54,641 nucleotides of DNA from Bacteroidota bacterium (GTDB lineage: Bacteria > Bacteroidota > Bacteroidia > NS11-12g > UBA955), in contig JAIXYV010000089.1 in NCBI GenBank assembly GCA_027490055.1, forward strand, positions 1 through 54,641, written 5' to 3'. Of this stretch, positions 9,504 through 18,728 are shown in pieces (the stretch's first letter is position 1; each line of letters opens with the position of its first letter). A program made the position numbers and the translations under genes. The notes under the pieces were generated by a model. That model did not search any database. It was not told the origin of the DNA and saw only the letters and a program-made list of their open reading frames with translations.

Positions 9504-9511
9504 CAAAACTA
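9504..9511 (-). promoter_or_regulatory. -7 element of the YbjN-like gene
   Basis: Reads TAGTTTTG on the minus strand, 20 bases before the ATG at 9483, matching TAnnTTTG. Confidence 0.5.
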
Positions 9512-9548
9512 AATAAATTATATTAATAAATATGTAGACTTTTTCCGT

Positions 9549-9556
9549 TATTTTTG
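9549..9556 (+). promoter_or_regulatory. -7 element of sucD
   Basis: Reads TATTTTTG, matching TAnnTTTG, and ends 19 bases before the sucD ATG. It points away from the YbjN promoter in the same intergenic gap. Confidence 0.55.
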
Positions 9557-9575
9557 CACCCAAATTTTTTTCAAA

Positions 9576-10466
9576 ATGTCAGTATTAGTAGGTAAAGATT
9601 CCAAAGTTATTGTACAGGGGTTCACAGGTAAGGAAGGAACATTCCACGCCTCCCAGATGTTAGAATATGGTACCAATGTTGTCGGTGGTGTTACACCAGG
9701 CAAAGGCGGCACTATGCATCCAGAACTCAACAAGCCAATTTTCAACACCGTGCAGGAAGCTGTTAAAGCAACCGATGCCAATGTGTCAATCATTTTTGTG
9801 CCACCGGCTTTCGCCGCTGATGCTATTCTTGAATCTGCCGACGCTGGCATTCAGGTAATTGTTTGTATCACAGAAGGTATTCCAACCAAAGACATGGTTA
9901 AAGTAAAAGAATATCTGGCTTCTAAAACTTGTACCTTAATTGGTCCAAACTGCCCAGGTGTTATGACTCCAGGTGGTGCTAAAGTTGGTATTATGCCAGG
10001 CTTTATCTTCCAACCAGGCAGAATCGGTATCGTTTCTAAATCAGGAACTCTTACTTATGAAGCAGTTGATCAAATCACCAAAGCTGGTTTAGGTCAGAGT
10101 ACCGCTATCGGTATCGGTGGCGACCCAATCATTGGTACTTCTACCAAACAAGCGGTTGAAATGTTAATGAATGACCCTGACACCGACGGTATCATCATGA
10201 TTGGTGAAATCGGTGGCGGCATGGAAGCTGAAGCTGCAAGATGGATCAAAGAAAACGGCACTAAGCCTGTTGTTGGTTTCATCGCTGGTCAGACCGCTCC
10301 TGCCGGTCGCAGAATGGGACACGCCGGTGCAATCGTTGGTGGTAAAGACGATACTGCTGCTGCTAAAATGGCTATCATGAGAGAATGTGGTATCCACGTA
10401 GTAGAATCACCAGCTGAAATCGGTGCTAAAATGGTTGAAGTATTAGGCGCTAAAGCAAAAGCTTAA
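9576..10466 (+). CDS. sucD: Succinate-CoA ligase, alpha subunit
   Basis: The alpha subunit of succinyl-CoA synthetase, interconverting succinyl-CoA and succinate with NTP formation in the TCA cycle. The 296 residues fit the family. The CoA-binding Rossmann motif [10 protein letters not shown] (15-24), the IGPNCPG signature (122-128), SKSGTLTYE (154-162) and the phosphohistidine loop GHAGAIVGG with His249 are all present. The beta subunit gene (sucC) is not adjacent, so the pair is split on this chromosome. A promoter element lies just upstream and a strong terminator just downstream, so it is monocistronic. Confidence 0.97.
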   Translation: MSVLVGKDSKVIVQGFTGKEGTFHASQMLEYGTNVVGGVTPGKGGTMHPELNKPIFNTVQEAVKATDANVSIIFVPPAFAADAILESADAGIQVIVCITEGIPTKDMVKVKEYLASKTCTLIGPNCPGVMTPGGAKVGIMPGFIFQPGRIGIVSKSGTLTYEAVDQITKAGLGQSTAIGIGGDPIIGTSTKQAVEMLMNDPDTDGIIMIGEIGGGMEAEAARWIKENGTKPVVGFIAGQTAPAGRRMGHAGAIVGGKDDTAAAKMAIMRECGIHVVESPAEIGAKMVEVLGAKAKA

Positions 10467-10485
10467 TTCGCTAAATTTATATCTG

Positions 10486-10514
10486 AAAGCCTCCCCAAAA
10501 GGGAGGCTTTTTTT
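10486..10514 (+). terminator. Terminator of sucD
   Basis: Inverted repeat AAAGCCTCCC/GGGAGGCTTT with loop CAAAA and a continuing T-run, 19 bases after the sucD stop. Confidence 0.9.
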
Positions 10515-10557
10515 GTCACTTTACTGTCAGACTTTTTTCTAGTCAGTTTCTCGAACT

Positions 10558-10565
10558 TATATTTG
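10558..10565 (+). promoter_or_regulatory. -7 element of the SGNH esterase gene
   Basis: Reads TATATTTG, matching TAnnTTTG. Only three bases lie between it and the ATG at 10569, so the mRNA is predicted to be leaderless. Confidence 0.55.
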
Positions 10566-10568
10566 CAT

Positions 10569-11831
10569 ATGCGTTCAATCCTTGTACTGGTTATTATATG
10601 TTTTTACTCTTCTGCAACAGCTCAAACTAAAAAACCACTTAAAATTCTCTTTCTTGGCAACAGTTATACCGCAGCCAATAATTTAACCGGTATGCTAAAA
10701 GATATGGCCACGCTTGCTGGTGATTCTGTCTTTCAAATTACTTCTGCTGGTAGCGGTCAGACACTGGCTAACCATGCCGCTCCCGGTAGTCCGTCTATGA
10801 ACGAGATCAATACTGGCTCCTATGATGTTGTTGTGCTTCAGGAACAAAGCCAGATTCCGTCTTTTACTGACGCTGAAGTTCAATCATACTTCTTCCCTTA
10901 TGTTAAATACCTTGACAGCGCCATCAAAGCGGCTAATCCTTGCACTAAAACGGTTTTATACATGACCTGGGGAAGAAAAAACGGCGACGATATGAACTGC
11001 GCCAACTGGCCTCCTGTTTGCACCTATAGAGGCATGGATAGTTTATTGCGCAAACGCTATCTGGAAGCCGCAGTAGAGAATCAATGTATTGTTTCGCCTG
11101 CCGGAGCAGTATGGCGCTATATCAGACAACACTATCCTGAAATAGAACTATACGAGCCAGATAATAGTCACCCTTCCTTCGAGGGTACCTACGCCACTGC
11201 AGCTTGTTTCTATGCTTCCATCTTTAAGAAATCACCTCAAAATTTCTCTATCAATTATCATTTGCCTGATTCGACTGTTCAGAAAATCAAAACAGCCGTC
11301 GATGCCATTGTCTTACCTCAGGATAGTCTATGGCAACTGGATGTTTATAAAACAAAAGCCCAATTTACTTATACCATTACAGGCGTATACGTTCAATTTA
11401 AAAATACCTCTAAAAATGCCAGTGCCTATGAATGGATCTTTGGAGATGGTGATACAGCTGAAATCAAAAATCCTGTTCATGCCTACCCGCCGGGACAATA
11501 TCCTCTCACATTAATTGCGAAAGGTTGCCATGGCAATGACACCTTACAATTTACTTTAAAGGTTCCGAATGAGAATAGTGTCACACAGATTAATGCCAAG
11601 GCAGTCTCTCTTCGCCCGGTACCTGCAACAGATCAAATCATGTTCAATTTCGATGAGGCAATCGCATCAATACAACTCATCAATTATTCAGGACAAGTGA
11701 TCTTTCCAACCTGTAAAATGGACGGCAACACCTATATACTCGACCTAAAAAACCTCCCTGAAGGGGTGTATTATTTGACGCTTAAAAATACTGAAGGTAA
11801 AGTATTTACGAGCAAATTCAATAAACTATAG
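10569..11831 (+). CDS. Secreted SGNH/GDSL-type hydrolase with PKD domain and type A T9SS sorting domain
   Basis: A 420-residue exported protein. The signal peptide MRSILVLVIICFYSSATAQ leads into an SGNH-hydrolase-like domain (DUF4886-like). Block I is FLGNSYT with nucleophile Ser32, there is a VVLQEQS segment, and the block V equivalent is DNSHPS carrying the catalytic Asp and His. A PKD module follows (YEWIFGDGDT), then a C-terminal type A sorting domain (SLRPVPATDQIMFNF, LPEGVYYLTLKN). It is probably a secreted ester hydrolase acting on a carbohydrate or lipid; the substrate is unknown. The start is set at the ATG at 10569; an in-frame TTG six bases earlier sits inside the -7 element. It is monocistronic, between the sucD terminator and rocD. 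Confidence 0.8.
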   Translation: MRSILVLVIICFYSSATAQTKKPLKILFLGNSYTAANNLTGMLKDMATLAGDSVFQITSAGSGQTLANHAAPGSPSMNEINTGSYDVVVLQEQSQIPSFTDAEVQSYFFPYVKYLDSAIKAANPCTKTVLYMTWGRKNGDDMNCANWPPVCTYRGMDSLLRKRYLEAAVENQCIVSPAGAVWRYIRQHYPEIELYEPDNSHPSFEGTYATAACFYASIFKKSPQNFSINYHLPDSTVQKIKTAVDAIVLPQDSLWQLDVYKTKAQFTYTITGVYVQFKNTSKNASAYEWIFGDGDTAEIKNPVHAYPPGQYPLTLIAKGCHGNDTLQFTLKVPNENSVTQINAKAVSLRPVPATDQIMFNFDEAIASIQLINYSGQVIFPTCKMDGNTYILDLKNLPEGVYYLTLKNTEGKVFTSKFNKL

Positions 11832-11854
11832 TCAGATTATTTGAGAACTAACTA

Positions 11855-11870
11855 ATGGGTTTCGACCCAT
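11855..11870. repeat. Perfect inverted repeat in the rocD promoter spacer
   Basis: ATGGGT-TTCG-ACCCAT, six bases after the -7 element's spacer begins and ending six bases before the rocD -7 element. It could be an operator or a weak hairpin terminator of the upstream gene; no T-run follows it. Confidence 0.45.
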
Positions 11871-11876
11871 ATTTAT

Positions 11877-11884
11877 TACCTTTG
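11877..11884 (+). promoter_or_regulatory. -7 element of rocD
   Basis: Reads TACCTTTG, matching TAnnTTTG, and ends ten bases before the rocD ATG at 11895. Confidence 0.55.
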
Positions 11885-11894
11885 CAGAACTTTT

Positions 11895-13133
11895 ATGTCA
11901 GTCCACACCCATTCCAAAACCGAACAATTCATTGAACTTGAAGAACGCTACAACGCCCATAATTACCACCCATTACCGGTAGTTCTTGAGCGCGGTTCTG
12001 GTGTTCTGGTTTGGGATATTGAAGGCAAGCAGTACTATGACTGTCTTTCTGCGTATAGCGCGGTTAATCAGGGTCACTGCCATCCGAGAATCATAAAAGC
12101 TTTAACAGATCAGGCTCAAAAAATCACGTTAACTTCCAGAGCATTTCACAACAATTTATTGGGAGAGTATGCTGAGTTTATAACCGCTTATTTTGGATAC
12201 GACAAAGTATTGCCAATGAACACGGGTGTTGAAGGTGGTGAAACAGCTTTAAAGCTTTGCCGTAAATGGGCCTATGAAGTAAAAGGTATTGCGAAAGACA
12301 AAGCGAAAATTTTGTTTGCCGAAAACAATTTCTGGGGCCGCACTTTGGCTGCTGTGAGCTCGAGCACCGACCCTACAAGTTATACCAATTTCGGTCCCTT
12401 TATGCCAGGCTTTGAAGTGATTCCTTACAACGATATCGAAGCACTGAAACAAGCATTGAAAGACCCTAATGTAGCAGGCTTTATGGCCGAGCCTATACAG
12501 GGCGAAGCAGGCGTTGTTGTTCCAGACGAAGGGTATTTAAAACAGGTTTCAGAGTTGTGCAAAGCACATAATGTGTTATTTATTGCTGATGAAGTACAAA
12601 CAGGTATTGCAAGAACAGGCAAACTACTGGCTTGCGATCACGAAGGTGTTAAACCAGATATTCTTATTTTAGGAAAAGCCTTAAGCGGTGGTGTTTTACC
12701 TGTTTCGGCTGTATTATGCAGCAGCGAAATCATGGACACTTTACATCCCGGAGAACACGGCAGTACCTTTGGTGGCAATCCCCTGGCTTGTGCTGTAGCC
12801 ATGGAAGCTTTAAAGGTTGTTAAAGATGAAAATCTGGCAGAGAATGCTCAACAGATGGGTGAAATTTTCAGAGCCGGATTAAAAGCCATACCTAATTCTC
12901 ATATTACTGAAGTAAGAGGAAAAGGCTTACTTAATGCCGTTGTGATAGAGCCTTATGGCGAAGGCAAAACAGCCTATAATATCTGTTTGGCTTTATTAAA
13001 GAATGGCTTATTGGCAAAACAAACGCATGATCATATTATTAGATTTGCGCCACCACTTACCATTAATGAGATGCAAGTGAAAGCGTGCATTCAGATCATT
13101 GAAAAAACAATTCTTGAAGAAATTGGAGCTTAG
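11895..13133 (+). CDS. rocD: Ornithine--oxo-acid transaminase
   Basis: A PLP-dependent class III aminotransferase converting ornithine and 2-oxoglutarate to glutamate semialdehyde and glutamate, linking arginine and proline metabolism. The 412 residues fit the family. Diagnostic stretches are [18 protein letters not shown], a motif typical of ornithine aminotransferases, [18 protein letters not shown], the PLP-ring Asp in [12 protein letters not shown] (231-242), the Schiff-base Lys261 in [16 protein letters not shown], and [17 protein letters not shown]. It is monocistronic with its own promoter. Its stop is separated by a single base from the stop of the convergent gene at 13135, so no separate terminator fits between them. 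Confidence 0.95.
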   Translation: MSVHTHSKTEQFIELEERYNAHNYHPLPVVLERGSGVLVWDIEGKQYYDCLSAYSAVNQGHCHPRIIKALTDQAQKITLTSRAFHNNLLGEYAEFITAYFGYDKVLPMNTGVEGGETALKLCRKWAYEVKGIAKDKAKILFAENNFWGRTLAAVSSSTDPTSYTNFGPFMPGFEVIPYNDIEALKQALKDPNVAGFMAEPIQGEAGVVVPDEGYLKQVSELCKAHNVLFIADEVQTGIARTGKLLACDHEGVKPDILILGKALSGGVLPVSAVLCSSEIMDTLHPGEHGSTFGGNPLACAVAMEALKVVKDENLAENAQQMGEIFRAGLKAIPNSHITEVRGKGLLNAVVIEPYGEGKTAYNICLALLKNGLLAKQTHDHIIRFAPPLTINEMQVKACIQIIEKTILEEIGA

Positions 13134-13134
13134 A

Positions 13135-15276
13135 TTAACGAATCAGTAAAATCTGTCCTGATGCGTTGTTTTTCTTGATATACGGACCGTTAGGTGTGGT
13201 ATAGTTAAGCTTCCACAAATACAGTCCTTCTGGAACATACTCACCTTTATAGGTACCATCCCAGCCATCGCTATCCTGAAGCATATCTTTATCTGATTCA
13301 TAAATCAGTTCGCCCCAACGGTTATAGATCTGGAATAAAGTGATAGTAATGTTTCTGCCTCTTGGACGGAAATAGTTATTGACTAAGTCGTTACCCGGAC
13401 TGAAGGAATTGGCCATAAACAAATCACAGTAATCGGTTTGTAAAAACAAGAACACTGAATCTGTTGTAACACCGCATGGGTTAGTTACTCTTACCTGATA
13501 TTTTCCGCCCTGGAAGGCGTAAATCATACTGTCTGTGCTGCCTGTATTCCATAAATAGGTAGATTTTGGATAGGCTGCATTCAGAAATATACCCCCACCT
13601 TTACATAGTACTGTATCAGAACCAATATTGATTTTAGGCGCAGATGCGAAAACAATATTGATGGTATCTCTACCAGAACATTTGCCATCTGTAGCAATAA
13701 CATCGTATGTACCTCCCTGAGTAATGGTTATGGTTTTGGTAGTCTGACCAGTGCTCCAGAAATAACTCTGAGAATTAACGTTGGCATCTAGCTGATATGA
13801 AAACACTGAACAAACTGGTGTATCCCTTCCGATAAATGGTGCTGGTGTTGTGTAGATATTAAATGGAATAACTGTCGTATCCTCACAATACTTATCCCTG
13901 ATAACATGCGTTAACTGGTAAGTTCCCGGGGCGCCGTCTGGCACTAAAATCTGAGTAGAGCTAACAGGATACCCTGTAAAAGTTCCACCAGGCGAGTTCG
14001 GCGTCAATTTCACTTGTTGATTGCTTTGGCAATAGAAGGAATCTAAACCAGAGAATTTACTGTCCAGATCTGGTAAAACAGTGATATCTACCGTATCTCT
14101 TCCTTTACATCCTGTATTGGCAAATGCCACGTGCATCACACGATAGTTGCCGACATTCTTGTAAACATGTGAGACATTTTGATTGGAACTTGAATCGTTA
14201 TCGCCAAAATACCATCTGAAATAACTTAGAGTATTATCAGGATTCTTAAAATCGAATTTGTTATTCGTAATACATTGGAAGGTATCGTTAAGTTCTAAAC
14301 TCCCTACGGGACTTGGCAATACTGTTAGTGGGAAAGTTATGGTATCTTTACAAGCAGTTGGTTGACTGTTGGAAGTACTGCTCAATTCTAACATAACATT
14401 AAATGTTCCAGACACCTTGTAGCGCTTCTTCATTCTGGCAAAGGAGCTTTCTGCCCCATCACCAAACTTCCAATGATAGATTACCCCAATTGGAAATGGA
14501 TTTAACAAACCAGTTGCAGCAATTTCAAAGTAATTATCTTCAAGACATTGCGTGTCATTGAACGTTTTAAAATCGATAAAGGCTACTTTTCTTGGAAATA
14601 CTTTAACTGTTCGTTTGAAAGTATTTGGACAACCTGTCAAACTTGTCTGTGGAATAATTCGTATATCTTTATAACCGCCATTACCCGTGAAACGATGTGT
14701 TACAGGAGAACTTGTAGAAGTACCATCTCCAAAATCAAACATATAGGTCAAACCCGGTATGCTTGAAGTAGAAGTATTGGTAAACTCGAAACTATTGGTC
14801 ACCTGGCAAGAATCGTTGATTTTAATTGTGAAATCTAAAGAAATATTATAAGTGGTAAAAGAAACTTCTACCGGAGGATTTGAAATCAGGTATTGAGTTG
14901 AACTGCCACTGTTATCATGCTCGTAAATATGAAAATAATATATCTGACCAGGTTGCAGAGCTGTCACCTGAACAAAATTAGTTCCACCGGCATTGTAGAC
15001 AATAAAGTTATCATTGGCCGCTCCAAGTGGTGTACCTGAACCAAAAACAGTATTTGCGTTGTAAACGGTATTATCTGAGGGAACAAAATCCGGAGCCGAC
15101 CCTTTGCGACCAACTATTAGTCTTGCAGCGCCATTTCCAGAAACCCAATTAAGAAATACTGCATTACACTGAAGGCTATTATAGGTTAACCCAGATGCTT
15201 GCACAGTTGGTCTGGCTGCATATCCGGCATACACAAATAGTAACATTAATCCCGTAAGTAAACCTAGTTTTTTCAA
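13135..15276 (-). CDS. Secreted PKD-domain protein with type B T9SS C-terminal domain
   Basis: A 713-residue exported protein. It starts with a TTG (MKKLGLLTGLMLLFVYAGYA, a clear signal peptide); the only nearby ATG is at residue 11 and would remove the basic N-region. A fibronectin-like first domain (about 25-145) is followed by PKD modules marked by MFDFGDGTS, YHWKFGDGAES and RWYFGDNDS. Two cysteine-framed repeats follow, SYFWSTGQTTKTIT and TYLWNTGSTDSMIY. The C-terminal CHU_C domain has ANSFSPGNDLVN, IYNRWGELIYES, GWDGTYKG and PEGLYLWKL. It is probably a T9SS-exported surface protein or adhesin of unknown ligand. The TAAATTTG -7 element is eight bases before the TTG. Confidence 0.85.
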   Translation of the reverse strand: MKKLGLLTGLMLLFVYAGYAARPTVQASGLTYNSLQCNAVFLNWVSGNGAARLIVGRKGSAPDFVPSDNTVYNANTVFGSGTPLGAANDNFIVYNAGGTNFVQVTALQPGQIYYFHIYEHDNSGSSTQYLISNPPVEVSFTTYNISLDFTIKINDSCQVTNSFEFTNTSTSSIPGLTYMFDFGDGTSTSSPVTHRFTGNGGYKDIRIIPQTSLTGCPNTFKRTVKVFPRKVAFIDFKTFNDTQCLEDNYFEIAATGLLNPFPIGVIYHWKFGDGAESSFARMKKRYKVSGTFNVMLELSSTSNSQPTACKDTITFPLTVLPSPVGSLELNDTFQCITNNKFDFKNPDNTLSYFRWYFGDNDSSSNQNVSHVYKNVGNYRVMHVAFANTGCKGRDTVDITVLPDLDSKFSGLDSFYCQSNQQVKLTPNSPGGTFTGYPVSSTQILVPDGAPGTYQLTHVIRDKYCEDTTVIPFNIYTTPAPFIGRDTPVCSVFSYQLDANVNSQSYFWSTGQTTKTITITQGGTYDVIATDGKCSGRDTINIVFASAPKINIGSDTVLCKGGGIFLNAAYPKSTYLWNTGSTDSMIYAFQGGKYQVRVTNPCGVTTDSVFLFLQTDYCDLFMANSFSPGNDLVNNYFRPRGRNITITLFQIYNRWGELIYESDKDMLQDSDGWDGTYKGEYVPEGLYLWKLNYTTPNGPYIKKNNASGQILLIR

Positions 15277-15284
15277 AGCGATTA

Positions 15285-15292
15285 CAAATTTA
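15285..15292 (-). promoter_or_regulatory. -7 element of the 713-residue PKD/CHU_C gene
   Basis: Reads TAAATTTG on the minus strand, eight bases before the TTG start at 15276, implying a leader of only a few bases. Confidence 0.5.
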
Positions 15293-15341
15293 CAAAAATT
15301 CTTTTAAACTTAAGCAAATATAAGAAAAATATGACACTTTT

Positions 15342-16058
15342 TCAAGTGATCACAACATTCTGAGGCTCAACTAATTCGAGTAATTTGTATTTTAAAAACA
15401 CTTGAGCCGTGGTGACAATATCCTTCTTACAATAGGTACTAATACGCTCAAGGTCTTTAAGTTGCCAGTAAGTATGACCAACCATGCTGCCATCTATATC
15501 ATCCTTTGGAGAAGGAATACCAAAGCATTTGGCCAGCACATTTAGAGAGGTGTAATTTTTATAATCTCCAAATTTCCAGAGCTCCATGGTGTCCAAATGT
15601 CTGATTTCCCATGGCTTCTTGCCTGCCACATCTAAAATTGCTGGCAATTGAATGCCGTTGATCAGCATTCTTCGACAGATATATGGGAAATCAAATTCCT
15701 TCCCATTGTGCGCTAACAGCAAATGATGCTCTTTGTTAAATTTAGAGTTTAATAGTTCTGCAAATTCGAGGAGAACCGCTTTTTCATCATGACCAGAAAT
15801 GGCTTTTACTCTGAGCTGTAAGCCAGCTTCAGACTCGTGAAATATGCCCAGTCCGATAACGATTATTTTGCCAAATTCGGCATAAATAGAAGCTCTTTCA
15901 TACAAGGCTGAGGCATTGATCTCAGGGTTATTCATAGCACCAGCCTTCTTCGACCATAATTCCTGCCATTCTTCGTCTAACTCATTAAACGACGAATATT
16001 GAGGAACCGTCTCTATATCGAGCACTAAAATATCCTGAAGTTGTACTTTCTCTAACAT
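15342..16058 (-). CDS. Predicted 3'-5' exonuclease (PolB-like DEDD fold)
   Basis: 238 residues with the three exonuclease motifs of the DEDD superfamily: ExoI LVLDIETVP (Asp14, Glu16), ExoII LLAHNGKEFDFPYI (catalytic Asp in FDF) and ExoIII YCKKDIVTTAQVF. The family is annotated as a stand-alone PolB-type exonuclease/RNase H-like protein. It probably acts on single-stranded nucleic acid ends in the cytoplasm; the exact substrate is unknown. It is the last gene of the lipB-lemA-TPM-TPM cluster, starting three bases after the preceding stop, with an ATG start at 16058. Confidence 0.85.
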   Translation of the reverse strand: MLEKVQLQDILVLDIETVPQYSSFNELDEEWQELWSKKAGAMNNPEINASALYERASIYAEFGKIIVIGLGIFHESEAGLQLRVKAISGHDEKAVLLEFAELLNSKFNKEHHLLLAHNGKEFDFPYICRRMLINGIQLPAILDVAGKKPWEIRHLDTMELWKFGDYKNYTSLNVLAKCFGIPSPKDDIDGSMVGHTYWQLKDLERISTYCKKDIVTTAQVFLKYKLLELVEPQNVVIT

Positions 16059-16061
16059 AAT

Positions 16062-16871
16062 TTACCAGGAACCACTTGCGCCGCCGCCGCCAGATGAACC
16101 GCCTCCAAAACCACCAAAACCGCCTCCTGAAGATCCACCACCCCATGAGCCACCACCAAAACCACCGCCTACCCACGGACCGCCGCCAAACCAGGTGCCG
16201 CGCGGACCGATTGTCATGCCCCCTCCTCTGTTACGGTTAGAGACAATTAGAATAATTATAACGACAATGATAAAAAATATCAGCTTGCCTGTCTTGAGAA
16301 TTTTACGAGGTATAGCCTCGTTGTATTCACCTTTGGCAAGCGCCATTAAAACATCCGTGGATTCGTTTACAGCATCAAAATAATTACCCCTTTTTAAATT
16401 CGGAATCAGATTTTCTTCGATGATCCTTTTGCACATCAAATCGGGTATAGCACCTTCAAGGCCATAGCCTGTTGAGATATTGACATCGCGCTTTCCATCA
16501 TCTTTTCCTGTAGAGATTATGACAACAACACCATTGTCTTTTTTAGCAGTTCCAATACCCCATTTATGAATGACTTCTGTACCGAATTCAGAAGGCGTCA
16601 AATCATTTAGTCCGTCTACTATTACAACCGCAATTTGATTGGATGTACTATCGTTAAACTGGACTAATTTCGCTTCAATAGCAGCAGCTTCCTGAGCATT
16701 TAGAAAATTACCTGAAGCCGTTAAATCGTTATAGAGACGCGGAGGATTGGGCGCATCAGGCACTGAGCCTGTTTGAGCATTCACAGCCAATGACAACAAG
16801 CTTAGCACTGAAAAGAGCCAAACTTTTAAGTTGAGAAATACACTGCAATTATTCACCAAAACTGATGTCAT
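16062..16871 (-). CDS. TPM-domain membrane protein with Gly-rich tail (YgcG-like)
   Basis: 269 residues. An N-terminal signal peptide ends near LSLAVNAQ. The TPM domain covers about 45-170 (LYNDLTASGNFLNAQEAAAI, DSTSNQIAVVIVDGL, KKDNGVVVIIST, NISTGYGLEGAIPD). A single transmembrane helix follows (LIFFIIVVIIILIV), then a low-complexity Gly/Ser tail of about 50 residues with GGG and SWGGG blocks ending GASGSW. The topology fits a periplasmic TPM domain with a cytoplasmic tail. LemA and TPM genes commonly occur together in Bacteroidota, but their job is not settled. The gene overlaps its upstream TPM neighbour by 23 bases. Confidence 0.88.
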   Translation of the reverse strand: MTSVLVNNCSVFLNLKVWLFSVLSLLSLAVNAQTGSVPDAPNPPRLYNDLTASGNFLNAQEAAAIEAKLVQFNDSTSNQIAVVIVDGLNDLTPSEFGTEVIHKWGIGTAKKDNGVVVIISTGKDDGKRDVNISTGYGLEGAIPDLMCKRIIEENLIPNLKRGNYFDAVNESTDVLMALAKGEYNEAIPRKILKTGKLIFFIIVVIIILIVSNRNRGGGMTIGPRGTWFGGGPWVGGGFGGGSWGGGSSGGGFGGFGGGSSGGGGASGSW

Positions 16872-17286
16872 TACTTAATTCGTTTTTATCGTCGGTTTGT
16901 CTTGGAAAATAAAACCTTAACTGCTCACCTGACATTGAAATCCCGGTTATTAAACCCTGAACAAATCGGCCCTGAACAAATTCAGAAGACATCTCTTTCG
17001 ATATTGCCTCCCAGAATCCTTCCGGCACCTTTTCATCTATTCCAGCGTCTGCAATGATGGCAAATGAACGATTTCTTACAGCGAAATAAAATAAGACGCC
17101 ATTGTGTTCATTTGTTTCGTGCATTTTCAATTTCTTAAAAACCTCCTGCCCACGCGACATGATATCGCCTTTGAAGGTATCTTCGATATGCACACGAATC
17201 TCTCCGGAGGTTTGAAGTTCAGCCTCAGCAATAGTCCGTTGTATATCCTCCCTTTCGGCAGGACTTAAGAAACTTTTAGCATTCAC
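16849..17286 (-). CDS. TPM-domain protein without signal peptide
   Basis: 145 residues, TPM domain only: FLSPAEREDIQRTIAEAE, TSGEIRVHIED, NGVLFYFAVRNRSFAIIADA, DEKVPEGFW. No signal peptide or membrane helix is visible, so it is probably cytoplasmic or loosely attached. It starts with GTG at 17286, since the closest ATG is out of frame, seven bases after the lemA stop. Its end overlaps the next TPM gene by 23 bases. Two TPM paralogues side by side with LemA suggest a complex, but the biochemical function is unknown. Confidence 0.85.
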   Translation of the reverse strand: MNAKSFLSPAEREDIQRTIAEAELQTSGEIRVHIEDTFKGDIMSRGQEVFKKLKMHETNEHNGVLFYFAVRNRSFAIIADAGIDEKVPEGFWEAISKEMSSEFVQGRFVQGLITGISMSGEQLRFYFPRQTDDKNELSNDISFGE

Positions 17287-17293
17287 AGTCGGA

Positions 17294-17899
17294 TTACTTA
17301 TTGTTTTTCATTGCTTTGATATCAGGCGCAACATCTGCTCCTTCTGAAGCGCTGAAATAAGCTCTCTTCTCAAAGCCAAACATACCAGCCCAAATATTTC
17401 TTGGGAATACTCTGATGGAAGTATTGTAATCCTGTGCCATTTCATTGAATCTTCTTCTCTCTGTAGAAATGCGATTTTCCATGCCTTCGTACTGAGTTTG
17501 AAAATCTCTGAAAGCTTGAACAGCCATCAACTGAGGGTAGTTTTCTGAAATAGCCATTAAACGACCAAGAGAAGAACCAAATGCATCCTGAGCTTTCTGG
17601 AATTCTGCCAGTTTTTCAGGGGTTAAATTATCAGCATCAATTTGAATGCTGGTAGCTTTGCTTCTGGCTTCAACTACATCTTTCAAAGTGTTCTTTTCGA
17701 AATCAGCAGCACTTTGCACAATTTCAAATAAATTTTTGGTTTTATCCATACGGGCCTGATAAGCCACTTCTACTTGCTTCCACTGACCAGTTACTGCTTC
17801 GTCTTTTCTGCCTAATGAGTTAAACGATGAGCAGCCGTTGAAAGCGATTAATACGATTAGTCCTAAAACGACTAAAAGTGCGATTGTTCCTTTTTTCAT
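17294..17899 (-). CDS. lemA: LemA family protein
   Basis: 201 residues with an N-terminal membrane segment (TIALLVVLGLIVLIAFNGC) and a long helical body. The LemA signature region is present as QVEVAYQARMDKTKNLFEIV, with LMAISENYPQLMAVQAFRDFQ and the closing DYNTSIRVFPRNIWAGMFGF. A Cys follows the hydrophobic run, but the preceding residues (FNG) are a poor lipobox. LemA proteins are membrane-anchored helical-bundle proteins of uncertain role, usually found with TPM proteins, as here. Its ATG overlaps the lipB stop by four bases (ATGA), so the genes are probably translationally coupled. Confidence 0.9.
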   Translation of the reverse strand: MKKGTIALLVVLGLIVLIAFNGCSSFNSLGRKDEAVTGQWKQVEVAYQARMDKTKNLFEIVQSAADFEKNTLKDVVEARSKATSIQIDADNLTPEKLAEFQKAQDAFGSSLGRLMAISENYPQLMAVQAFRDFQTQYEGMENRISTERRRFNEMAQDYNTSIRVFPRNIWAGMFGFEKRAYFSASEGADVAPDIKAMKNNK

Positions 17900-18576
17900 A
17901 TACTGAGTAATTTTAATTCAAAAATAGATGAAAACTGATCGAGTAGAACTTGTTTCAGTTCAGCCATATCAATTTTTCGATTAAGTTCTGTTTCCATGCT
18001 GCATACAGCCTTGTCTTGAATACCACATGGGATAATATTATTAAACAATCCCAAATCCGTATTGACATTTAAAGCCAGTCCGTGCATGGTTACATGCCTG
18101 CTGCACTTAATGCCAATAGCCGCAATTTTCCTCTCATTGACCGTGCCCTTCCCTATCCAGATGCCAATGCGATCTTCGATTCTTTCAGATTCTATACCGT
18201 ATACCCGCAAAGCTCTGATGATACACTCTTCTATGTTGAAGACAAATTTCTTTACCCCTAAATGCATGGGCTCCAGATCGAAGATAGGATACACCACCAT
18301 TTGGCCCGGACCATGATAAGTAATATCACCGCCCCTTTCAATATCGAATACATCGATAGATTTCTGCTGAAGTTCAGCCTGAGACAGTAAAAGGTTAGAT
18401 TGATTGGCACTTTTTCCAAGTGTGTAAACATGAGGATGCTCGCACACTAAAAGGTGATGTTTTGGCTGCTTCCCTTCGATTTTTTCCTGAATAGCCAGAT
18501 GAAACAATTCCTTTTGCATTTGCCAGGCATTGCCATACTCAATCAATCCAAGATCGTGGAGCGCCACTTTAAACAT
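17896..18576 (-). CDS. lipB: Lipoyl(octanoyl) transferase
   Basis: Transfers octanoyl groups from acyl carrier protein to lipoyl domains of 2-oxo acid dehydrogenases and GcvH. It has 226 residues from the ATG at 18576; an in-frame GTG at 18591 lies in front of the -7 element and is rejected. The signature RGGDITYHGPGQ is at 81-92. The catalytic Lys157 (AAIGIK) and Cys184 (IIPCGI) are present, with HVTMHGLALNVN between them. It is the first gene of a five-gene cluster running to the exonuclease at 15342. Confidence 0.96.
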   Translation of the reverse strand: MFKVALHDLGLIEYGNAWQMQKELFHLAIQEKIEGKQPKHHLLVCEHPHVYTLGKSANQSNLLLSQAELQQKSIDVFDIERGGDITYHGPGQMVVYPIFDLEPMHLGVKKFVFNIEECIIRALRVYGIESERIEDRIGIWIGKGTVNERKIAAIGIKCSRHVTMHGLALNVNTDLGLFNNIIPCGIQDKAVCSMETELNRKIDMAELKQVLLDQFSSIFELKLLSI

Positions 18577-18580
18577 AGCA

Positions 18581-18609
18581 CAAAGATACACTCAAAAACG
18601 AAATAACAA
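18581..18609 (-). promoter_or_regulatory. Promoter of the lipB-lemA-TPM cluster
   Basis: On the minus strand TTG (18607-18609), then 18 bases, then TATCTTTG (18581-18588). Four bases separate it from the ATG, so a leaderless transcript is likely. The -7 element and next three bases match those of mnmE. Confidence 0.6.
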
Positions 18610-18728
18610 CCCTCTGCCAATACTTAAATCTGCAATAGACTGAGATATTATTTTAGTTGATTATAAAATGGCATTTTTTCTAATGAATTGTGCTGATTTT
18701 TTTACAAGATCCTTTTACCAGAGCGCTC

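Noticed and set aside
16075-16235. Glycine-codon repeats that could look like a DNA repeat array
   Set aside because: They encode the Gly/Ser tail of the TPM protein; units are irregular and there are no spacers as in CRISPR.
16062-17899. LemA with two TPM genes as a new system
   Set aside because: LemA-TPM neighbourhoods are common in Bacteroidota; ordinary, though of unknown function.
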